DNA from: Nitrososphaerota archaeon
GTDB lineage: Archaea; Thermoproteota; Nitrososphaeria; Nitrososphaerales; Gagatemarchaeaceae
Assembly: GCA_005877225.1 (NCBI GenBank)
Contig: VBPK01000166.1
Coordinates: forward strand, 1-25,219
Length of the DNA: 25,219 bases
Reading direction: 5' to 3'
A program made the position numbers and the translations under genes. The notes under the pieces are model-generated. The model had not been told where the DNA came from, searched no databases, and saw only the letters and a list, made by a program, of their open reading frames with translations. Shown one piece after another: positions 1-5,465 of this stretch. Positions within the stretch are counted from its first letter, which is position 1. The number at the start of each line of letters is the position of its first letter.

Positions 1-583
1 CGCCGTTCGCGTCTGCTATCAACTCGCACTCTTCCCAGCTTCTCCTGACCTCGCTCAGTGAGGCGAAGTCCCTCTCTGCCCCGAACCCAATCTTCACCTT
101 GGCCCCCATGAGTCCGAGCGATTTGGCGACCTCGACCTGACTCTTGAGGGGCCCTCTCGAGGTGAAGAGGGACCCCGCGTACGCTGGAACTTCTGAAGCT
201 CTCCTTCTACCGAGGAGGTTCGAGACCGGAGAACCCCGGAGTCTGCCGCAAGCATCCTGGACAGCAATCTCAATTCCGCTCAATCCCTCCACCTCAACCC
301 CCCTCGTATGCCCCCTCACCCTAAGCTCCCTCCAGATCGCGTGCCACACGCTCTCGGGTGAGTCGAATTTCTTTCCAACTATCATTGGTCCGAGGTACTC
401 CTCCACGAGCAGGGCGGTTATCTTCGGCCCGGACCTCGTCATCGCCTCTCCCCACCCGGCCACACCGTCGCACGCGACGCGCACCAAGACGGCCTGATAG
501 TCAGGGTAAGTGAAGGAGGCGGCGACTAGCTTCTCCTTCCTCCTCACTCTGATGGGGAAGGACTCGACCGAATCGACCCGCAT
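1..583 (-). CDS. Enolase-superfamily (mandelate racemase/muconate lactonizing type) enzyme, N-terminal part
   Basis: The reading frame starts at the ATG at 583 and is still open at the left edge, so 194 N-terminal residues are visible. Residues 1-120 look like the capping domain of the mandelate racemase/muconate-lactonizing group, including a GWGEA-type segment near 43-47. The barrel then begins, with a K-x-K pair (K162, K164), where this group carries its proton-abstracting lysine, and a D-x-N at 191-193, matching the first metal-ligand strand. Known family role: Mg-dependent abstraction of a proton alpha to a carboxylate (sugar-acid dehydration, racemisation, cycloisomerisation). The substrate cannot be told because the remaining catalytic residues lie outside the window. 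A TATA-like box at 615-622 fits a transcript starting around 590. The gene is divergent from the zinc-ribbon gene at 645. Confidence 0.8.
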   Translation of the reverse strand, partial: MRVDSVESFPIRVRRKEKLVAASFTYPDYQAVLVRVACDGVAGWGEAMTRSGPKITALLVEEYLGPMIVGKKFDSPESVWHAIWRELRVRGHTRGVEVEGLSGIEIAVQDACGRLRGSPVSNLLGRRRASEVPAYAGSLFTSRGPLKSQVEVAKSLGLMGAKVKIGFGAERDFASLSEVRRSWEECELIADANG

Positions 584-614
584 TCCTCTTGCCTCTGCCA
601 CTCGAATCGAAAGT

Positions 615-622
615 CTATTAAG
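615..622. promoter_or_regulatory. TATA-like element shared by divergent genes
   Basis: CTATTAAG (CTTAATAG on the other strand) is the only AT-rich patch between the enolase-family gene (start 583, minus) and the zinc-ribbon gene (ATG 645, plus). Its centre lies about 26 nt before the plus ATG, the spacing of an archaeal box A to a leaderless start, and about 35 nt from the minus ATG. Promoter function is inferred from position and composition only. Confidence 0.4.
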
Positions 623-644
623 GGAAGCGAGCACTTCGCAAACG

Positions 645-1058
645 ATGCAGCATCTCACTTCCAAGACCCCCGCTAAATGCGCCGTCTGCGGGGATACTGA
701 GTCTAGCCCCGGTACCTTCCCCATGGTGATCGGGGTGGGGAGGGTCTGCATGAACTGCGGAATGGCCAAGGTTCGCTGCGAAGTGTGCGGCTCCGATGTG
801 AAGAGACTAACCTCGTCGAAGTTCCAGGGAAGAATCCTGTGCCTTAACGACCACATGAAGGAGGTGGAGAAGTACAAGCAACACATAGTCAAGACCTTCG
901 ATGAGGAGCTGGAGCCCGCTTCGTTGATCTTCGATAAGGCCCGGAAAGAGGGCCCGGAAGGGTACACCCTCCTGGCCGTCAGGCGCGCCCGTAACAGCAC
1001 GCACGTCTGGGAGGCGGAGTACGAGAAAACTGAGATCTTCCTGATGAGGTGCAGTTAG
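645..1058 (+). CDS. Zinc-ribbon protein of unknown function (137 aa)
   Basis: I do not recognise a named family. The N-terminal 70 residues carry three C-x2-C pairs (C12/C15, C35/C38, C45/C48) and a later C66-x3-H70, enough ligands for two zinc-binding knuckles. The rest is charged and probably helical (MKEVEKYKQH region), followed by an alpha/beta-looking tail. The frame stays open upstream to 510, but that stretch overlaps the divergent gene and reads as low-complexity translation. The ATG at 645 sits about 26 nt after the TATA-like box at 615-622, so I take it as a leaderless start. The next gene begins inside this gene's last codons, suggesting translational coupling. A nucleic-acid or protein-binding role is a guess from the zinc knuckles. 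Confidence 0.75.
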   Translation: MQHLTSKTPAKCAVCGDTESSPGTFPMVIGVGRVCMNCGMAKVRCEVCGSDVKRLTSSKFQGRILCLNDHMKEVEKYKQHIVKTFDEELEPASLIFDKARKEGPEGYTLLAVRRARNSTHVWEAEYEKTEIFLMRCS

Positions 1059-1387
1059 AAGTATTGCCGGGAGAGGAGATGCGAGTTCTTGAAAGAATGC
1101 TGGAGGAGATTGAGAACCTCAAGCTGGGCCTCGACCCAGTCGTACTCTCGGGCTGGTACAACAAGATAGAGAGCGACGCGAAGGCTGAAGCTCCCTCACA
1201 CCTTTCTGGTTCAATCGAAGTGATGCAGGACCCCATTCTTCCCATGAAGTTCGAGTTCAAGACTTCAAGGAGAGCTGTGAAGTATGTCCTCGAGGCGATT
1301 GAGCGGAACCTGCCCTCGATGCCCACGGCGACCCGCCTCTACTTTCAGAAACTCTCAGAGATTATTCAGCAAGAGATGTACCGCTAG
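1049..1387 (+). CDS. Conserved-looking hypothetical protein (112 aa)
   Basis: The GTG start at 1049 lies inside the end of the zinc-ribbon gene, overlapping by 10 nt in another frame. An ATG at 1079 is an alternative that would shorten the protein by 10 residues. The protein is acidic and mostly helical by composition, with no cysteines, no membrane segment and no motif I can name. The tight overlap implies co-transcription with the zinc-ribbon protein and perhaps a shared task. Coding is supported by the operon position and by codon use like that of neighbouring genes. Confidence 0.6.
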   Translation: MQLEVLPGEEMRVLERMLEEIENLKLGLDPVVLSGWYNKIESDAKAEAPSHLSGSIEVMQDPILPMKFEFKTSRRAVKYVLEAIERNLPSMPTATRLYFQKLSEIIQQEMYR

Positions 1388-1448
1388 TCGCGGCCGCTAC
1401 GAGCAGACACGAGAACCATTACGATCCTTTCTTGCGGGAGTGGGTCTT

Positions 1449-1742
1449 CTAGCTCGCCCGTCTCGATGCGAGCGAGACAACTCCACCGATGATTGCGGAG
1501 CCCCCGATGATGGCCAGTAACTGGGTCAGAGACGACTGATTCCCACCTAGAGAACCAATCGTCTGTTGATTGATGGCCTGGGCAGACCCCTGGGCAGACC
1601 CCTGTGCGGCAAACTCGGCAGGCGCAGGCCCAGCCATCGTCGAGCGGAGCTGACCCTGGGAGGGGTAGAGGTAGGCGACTCCTCCGATGAGGGTCGCCCC
1701 CAGAACTACCGCGAGGAGGGAACTTAGAAGGAGTGAGTTCAT
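1449..1742 (-). CDS. Small membrane or exported protein with two hydrophobic segments
   Basis: 97 residues. A hydrophobic helix near residues 3-27 (LLLSSLLAVVLGATLIGGVAYL) acts as a signal anchor or membrane segment. The centre is rich in A, Q, G and S and contains a short tandem repeat (QGSA twice). A second hydrophobic glycine-rich helix lies near 70-91, ending in a basic RRAS tail. This predicts a hairpin or two-pass protein with an external Gln/Ala/Ser-rich loop. The start is the ATG at 1742; a TATA-like element at 1779-1785 on the same strand supports its own short-leader transcript. It follows the membrane-tethered winged-helix regulator on the same strand, so it may be that regulator's partner or target. 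Function unknown. Confidence 0.6.
   Translation of the reverse strand: MNSLLLSSLLAVVLGATLIGGVAYLYPSQGQLRSTMAGPAPAEFAAQGSAQGSAQAINQQTIGSLGGNQSSLTQLLAIIGGSAIIGGVVSLASRRAS
1581..1604. repeat. 12-nt direct tandem duplication inside a coding sequence
   Basis: GGGCAGACCCCT occurs twice in a row (the second copy immediately follows the first), giving the tandem QGSA-QGSA of the small membrane protein on the minus strand. Being a multiple of three, it keeps the frame. It looks like slippage that expanded the hydrophilic linker. Confidence 0.7.
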
Positions 1743-1778
1743 TTCTTGGGCTTCCCTACTACATCTCTCAGCGCTTGC

Positions 1779-1785
1779 ATATTAT
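1779..1785 (-). promoter_or_regulatory. TATA-like box upstream of the small membrane protein
   Basis: On the minus strand this reads ATAATAT inside GGATAATATGC. The centre is about 40 nt before the ATG at 1742, predicting a transcript start near 1755 and a leader of about 13 nt. It implies the small membrane protein can be transcribed independently of the upstream regulator gene. Confidence 0.4.
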
Positions 1786-1803
1786 CCTACCATTTGGAAC
1801 AGC

Positions 1804-2229
1804 CTAGAAGGGCTTCCTCCTCCAGACCCTGTAAGTTTCGTACCAGGAAAAGAGGCTCCCAGCGGCCCCAAAGACCGCTGCGTAGACGTTCGCGTTGCCT
1901 CCAAAGAGAAACAGGTAGAGGATGAGGGAGGTGGTGAAGAATACGGCGTAGAACGCGAACCTAGGGAGCATGAAGCTACCGACCCTTGTAAACGCCTGCA
2001 TGACCCCCACTTCCACCTTCGACTCGAGGGTATACTTGCCGTACTCGTCAACACTCACGATCCCTGCCCCCTTCAGCCTGTCCAGATGATGAGAAACGAC
2101 GCTCGGGGAGGATATTCCCAATCCTCTCTGTATCTCCCTCACCCCGACCGGCTCCTTCTTGCTCAGCATGTACCAATAGATCCTGAACCTCTGTCTGTTG
2201 CCGAAGACCTCCGTCTGAACCTCGGCCAT
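1804..2229 (-). CDS. Membrane-tethered winged helix-turn-helix (ArsR-like) transcriptional regulator
   Basis: About 141 residues. The N-terminal 75 form a winged helix-turn-helix: a leading helix with NRQRFRIYWYML, then VREIQRGLGISSPSVVSHHLDRL as HTH, then the IVSVDEYGKYTL wing. Two hydrophobic helices follow at about 91-111 and 115-135, ending in a basic WRRKPF tail. Archaea have many such one-component regulators, with a DNA-binding head in the cytoplasm and the sensor in the membrane. I chose the ATG at 2229 because GAGGGGAGG directly precedes it. A TTG at 2262 would add 11 residues and could be leaderless relative to the TATA-like box at 2283-2290. Likely targets are adjacent: the small membrane protein downstream or the divergent gene at 2315. 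The ligand is unknown. Confidence 0.85.
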   Translation of the reverse strand: MAEVQTEVFGNRQRFRIYWYMLSKKEPVGVREIQRGLGISSPSVVSHHLDRLKGAGIVSVDEYGKYTLESKVEVGVMQAFTRVGSFMLPRFAFYAVFFTTSLILYLFLFGGNANVYAAVFGAAGSLFSWYETYRVWRRKPF

Positions 2230-2238
2230 CCTCCCCTC
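2230..2238 (-). promoter_or_regulatory. Shine-Dalgarno-like stretch deciding the regulator start
   Basis: The minus strand reads GAGGGGAGG immediately before the ATG at 2229. The first GAGG lies five bases from the start codon, acceptable spacing. This favours ATG 2229 over the upstream TTG at 2262. Confidence 0.45.
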
Positions 2239-2282
2239 ATCCGCTTCTGCCAAACTTCTCAATCGCCTCGCACTTACAATCG

Positions 2283-2290
2283 AATATAAA
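2283..2290. promoter_or_regulatory. TATA box between divergent genes
   Basis: AATATAAA on the plus strand (TTTATATT on the minus) is the best archaeal box A match in the left part of the window. Its centre is about 28 nt before the plus-strand TTG at 2315 and about 24 nt before the minus-strand TTG at 2262. One near-symmetric TATA sequence could therefore drive both directions. Inferred from spacing. Confidence 0.55.
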
Positions 2291-2314
2291 CCCTCGAGCT
2301 CGACGGCGTTTCGG

Positions 2315-2626
2315 TTGCCAGGGAGGACTTCTCGGTATGAGTATCAGGTGGTTGTCGACTTCGTGAGTGGCGGCGAGGTAGCAAATCTGCTGAAGGGTTA
2401 CATCCTTGCTGAAGGCAAGAAGGTCAGATTTTCTGGTGTCGCATACGGTCGCTTCGGAGGTCAGAATGTCTCCCCGAAACTATCCCCCACCGCACAGAAG
2501 AAGGTGCGGGAACTCTTCGGTGACCTCGAGGGCTTCGAAGAGGATTTGCAGCTCAGGCTAGTGAACGGCGAGTTCGAGATCAGGCCGAAGGAAGGTACCG
2601 CGCCGAAAGTCGGGGGGAGTGGGTAA
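2315..2626 (+). CDS. Hypothetical protein (103 aa)
   Basis: The TTG start at 2315 is supported by the TATA box at 2283-2290, which predicts a transcript starting at about that base (leaderless). The sequence is a compact alpha/beta-looking protein, with strands around YEYQVVVDF, KKVRFSGVAYG and DLQLRLVNGEFEIR, and a charged tail ending KVGGSG. It has no cysteines, no membrane helix and no catalytic motif I recognise. It is divergent from the winged-helix regulator and may be controlled by it. Downstream, after 20 nt, comes a 38-residue membrane mini-protein and then an epimerase/dehydratase on the same strand, so it probably heads a small operon. Confidence 0.6.
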   Translation: MPGRTSRYEYQVVVDFVSGGEVANLLKGYILAEGKKVRFSGVAYGRFGGQNVSPKLSPTAQKKVRELFGDLEGFEEDLQLRLVNGEFEIRPKEGTAPKVGGSG

Positions 2627-2646
2627 CGAGCCCCCTAGCTAGAATC

Positions 2647-2763
2647 ATGATTCCCCCTCTGCTCGACCAAGAAGTAAGGCCGAGCCGCAGGAGGAGAAAC
2701 GCAGCTCTGCTGGGGATCGTTGCTGTCTTGATCGTCCTCGTCGTCCTGCTCCTGGTCAGGTAA
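2647..2763 (+). CDS. 38-residue single-pass membrane mini-protein
   Basis: The ATG at 2647 opens a 39-codon frame ending TAA at 2761-2763. The protein has a polar N-terminus, a positive patch (RPSRRRRN) and one strongly hydrophobic helix of about 18 residues (ALLGIVAVLIVLVVLLLV) ending in a single Arg. Positive-inside logic places the N-terminus in the cytoplasm. The stop is separated from the ATG of the epimerase/dehydratase by one base (TAAGATG), which suggests translational coupling. There is no recognisable ribosome-binding site before its own ATG. Coding is inferred from the clean helix and the coupling; the chance that it is only a hydrophobic spurious frame is real. Confidence 0.5.
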   Translation: MIPPLLDQEVRPSRRRRNAALLGIVAVLIVLVVLLLVR

Positions 2764-2764
2764 G

Positions 2765-3700
2765 ATGACGAACCTCCTTCTCGGCGCGACGGGTTTCATG
2801 GGTGGACATCTGGTCGAGTACCTCTTCAAGCAGGGGGAGATCTCAAGGGGCACCTTCCGTGCGGGCTCGCACCTCAAGATATTGGACAGCTCGGGGGTCC
2901 AGGGAGTCGAGGCCGACCTTCTAGACCATCATTCGCTTCACGAGGCGCTGGAGGGGGTCGACACGGTCTACAGCCTGGCCTCCCCGATGCCCGACACAGG
3001 CGCCAAGGGTTACGAAGCCCTCAACAGAGAGGGGATTCGCAACCTCCTCGAGGCAGCGCGGGAGGCTGGCGTGATGACCTTCGTGCACCTGAGCACCCTC
3101 GATGTCTACGGCTTCAAAAAAAAGAATCGTACGATATCAGAGTCGTCAGAGCCCCAACCCGACCACCCCTATCAGAGGGCCAAGCTTGAAGCGGATAGAT
3201 TGCTCCTTGACTTTGCGGAGAAGAATCCAAGCATCAAGGTCGTTATTGTTAGGTCGGCTCGCGCCATCGGTCCCCGCGACCGCACGGTGACACTCCCGAT
3301 ACTGAAGATGGCCGAGGCGGGTGCTGTCGTCCTTCCTCCCGGAGAGTTGATGTCCTTCAGCCACCCCAAGGACGTAGCGCAGGCGATGCACAAGTCGGCC
3401 ACGAGCAATTCTCTTCGAGGTAGTATCTACTTGGTAAAGTCATTCGACTCGATCATCGATGATGTGTCGGCTGCGATACTCACCGCCTCTGGGAGGCACG
3501 CCGTGATCAAGAGACAGGGTTTCAGGACGGGGAAGACCCTACTCCCCGGCTACGCCGAAGAGCAGATCAAGGCTTCCCTCAGAATACAGGGGGAGGGCAC
3601 CTTGCCCGATCTTGGTTACTCTCCGTCTTACGACATCAGAAAGCTCGGTGAGGATGTAGCCGAGTGGTACAGAAGGGAGCCTTGGGTCACGGAAGAGTAG
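2765..3700 (+). CDS. NAD(P)-dependent epimerase/dehydratase (extended SDR family)
   Basis: 311 residues, a normal length for extended short-chain dehydrogenases. The N-terminal Rossmann motif is GATGFMGGH (7-15), of the G-x2-G-x2-G class. Strand-loop VDTVYSLAS (65-73) precedes the catalytic set: S110/T111 in HLSTLDVYG, then Y136-x3-K140 (YQRAK). Known relatives are nucleotide-sugar epimerases, dehydratases and reductases working on NDP-sugars, flavonoids or sterol-like substrates; nothing here fixes the substrate. The C-terminal half (GYSPSYDIRKLGEDVAEWYR) matches the usual ending of the family. The ATG at 2765 is one base after the mini-protein stop. The endonuclease III gene follows directly. 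Confidence 0.9.
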   Translation: MTNLLLGATGFMGGHLVEYLFKQGEISRGTFRAGSHLKILDSSGVQGVEADLLDHHSLHEALEGVDTVYSLASPMPDTGAKGYEALNREGIRNLLEAAREAGVMTFVHLSTLDVYGFKKKNRTISESSEPQPDHPYQRAKLEADRLLLDFAEKNPSIKVVIVRSARAIGPRDRTVTLPILKMAEAGAVVLPPGELMSFSHPKDVAQAMHKSATSNSLRGSIYLVKSFDSIIDDVSAAILTASGRHAVIKRQGFRTGKTLLPGYAEEQIKASLRIQGEGTLPDLGYSPSYDIRKLGEDVAEWYRREPWVTEE

Positions 3701-3723
3701 GCATAGAGTCCATCCTCTCCAAG

Positions 3724-4419
3724 ATGGGAAGGATGGTCTACGGCTCGAGCGACGCTCGCGCGACGGCCCTCGCCCAGCTCAAGGAGCAGGAAGGTGGAGA
3801 CCCGTTCAGGATTCTCATCGGAACCATACTCTCGCAGCGAACGCGAGACGAGAACACGACGAAGGCAGTCGCGAACCTCTTCGCCCGCTACAGCAGCGCG
3901 AAGGAGCTGGCGGGCGCAGACGAGGGAGAGGTAAAAGAACTCATCCGGCCCGCCGGTTTTTACAACGTCAAGGCGAAGAGCATAATCACGGTTTCGAGAC
4001 AGATCCTCGAGGAGTTCAACGGCAGGGTTCCCGACAAGGTCGATGACCTACTGAAGCTCCACTCTGTCGGAAGGAAGACCGCAAACTGCGTCCTGGTGTA
4101 CGGGTACGGCATCCCGGCCATACCCGTCGATACCCACGTGCACCGAATCTCCAATAGGCTCGGACTTGTGGAGACGAGGCGGCCTGAAGAGACGGAGGAG
4201 GAGCTTACGAAGAAAGTCCCGCGCCGTTACTGGCTTGAATTAAACGACGTCTTCGTCAGATTTGGGCAGACCACATGCAAGCCCCTCGGCCCCCGCTGCG
4301 AGGTGTGCACCCTGAGAGGCGTCTGCAAGTACTACCGGGAGGTGGTATCTCCCAAGAGAGGCAAATTAGATAAGCCAAAACTGGGCGGCGTCAGCCGTGC
4401 CAACATTCGAGGAGGCTAA
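3724..4419 (+). CDS. nth: Endonuclease III (DNA glycosylase/AP lyase) with [4Fe-4S] cluster
   Basis: Base-excision repair enzyme that removes oxidised pyrimidines and cleaves the AP site. From the ATG at 3724 it is 231 residues, close to the bacterial 211. The helix-hairpin-helix is LHSVGRKTANCVL with catalytic K118; the catalytic Asp is D136 in VDTHVHR. The iron-sulphur loop C-x6-C-x2-C-x5-C is intact (C185, C192, C195, C201). LIGTILSQRT near residue 31 is the usual N-terminal landmark. The start is uncertain: the frame is open from 3664 inside the preceding gene, and ATGs exist at 3724 and 3733; I took the first ATG that clears the upstream stop. It overlaps the next gene by 23 nt. Confidence 0.95.
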   Translation: MGRMVYGSSDARATALAQLKEQEGGDPFRILIGTILSQRTRDENTTKAVANLFARYSSAKELAGADEGEVKELIRPAGFYNVKAKSIITVSRQILEEFNGRVPDKVDDLLKLHSVGRKTANCVLVYGYGIPAIPVDTHVHRISNRLGLVETRRPEETEEELTKKVPRRYWLELNDVFVRFGQTTCKPLGPRCEVCTLRGVCKYYREVVSPKRGKLDKPKLGGVSRANIRGG

Positions 4420-4717
4420 GAGGAAGGTCGCAGAGCTTGTAGTCGCGAAGGGATTCGGGAACACGGCACGGGAGATCCCAAACAAACTCCTCTTTGCGTT
4501 CGTCGAGCTCGGGGAGGCAGGAGATTCGTGGAAGAAGGGCAAGCCGAGAGGCGAGACGATCGAGGAGCTGATCGACGTGATCTTCTACGTCCTGGACGCC
4601 TCTCGTCTTATCGACCCCACAGCGAATCTCGACGAGGTCTTCGAGAAGAAACTCGCGAAGAACCTTACGAGACCGCCGAGGTACGGAGAGGCCTTCAGGG
4701 AGAAGTTGGGCTCTTAG
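4397..4717 (+). CDS. MazG-like nucleotide pyrophosphohydrolase
   Basis: 106 residues, all-alpha by pattern. The metal-binding signature of the MazG/HisE/dUTPase fold is visible as E-x2-E (ELGE, followed by AGD) and, after a short linker, E-x2-D (EELIDV) in the second helix. Such enzymes hydrolyse NTPs or dNTPs to NMP plus pyrophosphate and often cleanse damaged nucleotides. The GTG start at 4397 overlaps the endonuclease III end by 23 nt in another frame, so the two are surely co-expressed: pool cleansing beside repair of oxidised pyrimidines makes sense. It could be considered as the missing HisE, but the sequence around the motif looks MazG-like and it is far from the his operon. It runs tail to tail into the methyltransferase gene with a 23-nt overlap. 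Confidence 0.75.
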   Translation: MPTFEEAKRKVAELVVAKGFGNTAREIPNKLLFAFVELGEAGDSWKKGKPRGETIEELIDVIFYVLDASRLIDPTANLDEVFEKKLAKNLTRPPRYGEAFREKLGS

Positions 4718-5465
4718 TCCCCCAGAAGGCGGTCACGACGCCTCCCGAGAGCACCCTCTTCCCGACCCGCCGGAATCCGCGGCTGAGCATGACCTCGGGT
4801 AGCGTCTGGTCCCAGGTACTCTCCCGGATGATTTCCGGTAACTTCTTGAAGGTGAATTCCAGCTCTCTCGATGTACGCCCCGCGATCACCCCCAGAAGCT
4901 TCAGGACGCCGTAGACGTAGAACGCGTGAAAAGGCGCAAGGAATCCTCTCGGGCGCGTGAAATCGTAGAGTAGGAGCCTCCCTCCCGGCTTCAGGACACG
5001 CTGGATCTCATCCGCCATCCGATCAGTCCGGCAATACTTGGGGAGGTAACAGGAGAGTACGACGTCAAAGGATTTGTCGCCGAATGGGATGCTCTCAGCA
5101 TCCCCCACGACCAGGGAATTCGCCTCCCCCCTCCTTCTCTTCTCCTTGCCTATCCTGATCATCCTCTCCGTCACGTCAAGACCGACCACCTCGCAGTCCC
5201 CCTCCGCGATGTAATCCTGAAGAACGCCGGTCCCGCAGGCGAGGTCGAGGATTTTGAAACCCCTCTTCAGGTCTGCCTCCTCGAGAAGGAATTTCTTCCA
5301 ATACCTGTCCTGATACAGTGTCACGTATTCCAGCACCGAGTCGTATGAAGGGGCGAGGCCATGGAAGAGATGCTGCGCAGTCGACTGGAGGCCGCCGTCG
5401 CCTCGGTTCAAACGATTCGCGTCCTCCGCATACGTTAATAACTGATGACCCACATCGGCTTTCAT
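4695..5465 (-). CDS. Class I SAM-dependent methyltransferase (UbiE/Coq5-like)
   Basis: 256 residues from the ATG at 5465. Motif I is ILDLACGTG (72-80). The acidic strand-2 end follows in VVGLDVTERMI, then GDAESIPFGDKSFDVVLSCY (motifs II/III) and RVLKPGGRLLLYDF (post-motif). A F-x-LAPSYD segment precedes the domain, as in UbiE/MenG quinone C-methylases, and the C-terminal third (PFHAFYVYGVLKLLGVIAG) is hydrophobic, hinting at a lipid-like substrate. An internal TTG at 5411 is a rival start: it lies 27 nt from the TATA-like GTTAATAAC at 5434-5442, which would leave the ATG at 5465 outside the transcript. The 3' end overlaps the MazG-like gene by 23 nt. The divergent neighbour is a polytopic membrane protein. 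Confidence 0.85.
   Translation of the reverse strand: MKADVGHQLLTYAEDANRLNRGDGGLQSTAQHLFHGLAPSYDSVLEYVTLYQDRYWKKFLLEEADLKRGFKILDLACGTGVLQDYIAEGDCEVVGLDVTERMIRIGKEKRRRGEANSLVVGDAESIPFGDKSFDVVLSCYLPKYCRTDRMADEIQRVLKPGGRLLLYDFTRPRGFLAPFHAFYVYGVLKLLGVIAGRTSRELEFTFKKLPEIIRESTWDQTLPEVMLSRGFRRVGKRVLSGGVVTAFWGTKSPTSP
5434..5442. promoter_or_regulatory. Near-palindromic TATA-like element of a divergent pair
   Basis: GTTAATAAC (GTTATTAAC in reverse) is centred at 5438. An in-frame TTG of the plus-strand membrane protein begins at 5465, and an in-frame TTG of the methyltransferase begins at 5411 on the minus strand; both are 27 nt from the centre. The equal spacing suggests one TATA sequence bound in both orientations, giving two leaderless mRNAs. 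Inference from spacing. Confidence 0.5.

Noticed and set aside
1687..2289. A 200-codon plus-strand frame opposite the winged-helix regulator.
   Set aside because: The opposite strand encodes a clear winged helix with membrane helices. This frame has no family features, is rich in P, R and H, and is antisense coding shadow.
3116..3123. Run of eight A in the epimerase/dehydratase, a possible slippery site.
   Set aside because: The normal frame continues through it into the catalytic Y-x3-K with a full-length domain, and no stimulatory structure or useful alternative frame is evident.
4397..4717. Calling the MazG-like protein HisE.
   Set aside because: It has the shared MazG-fold metal motif but lacks the HisE sequence context and lies in a repair operon, far from the his genes; kept only as a possibility in the findings.
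5318..5464. N-terminal extension of the seven-helix membrane protein.
   Set aside because: It is antisense to the methyltransferase N-terminus, hydrophilic and low in family character; the TTG at 5465 matches the promoter spacing.
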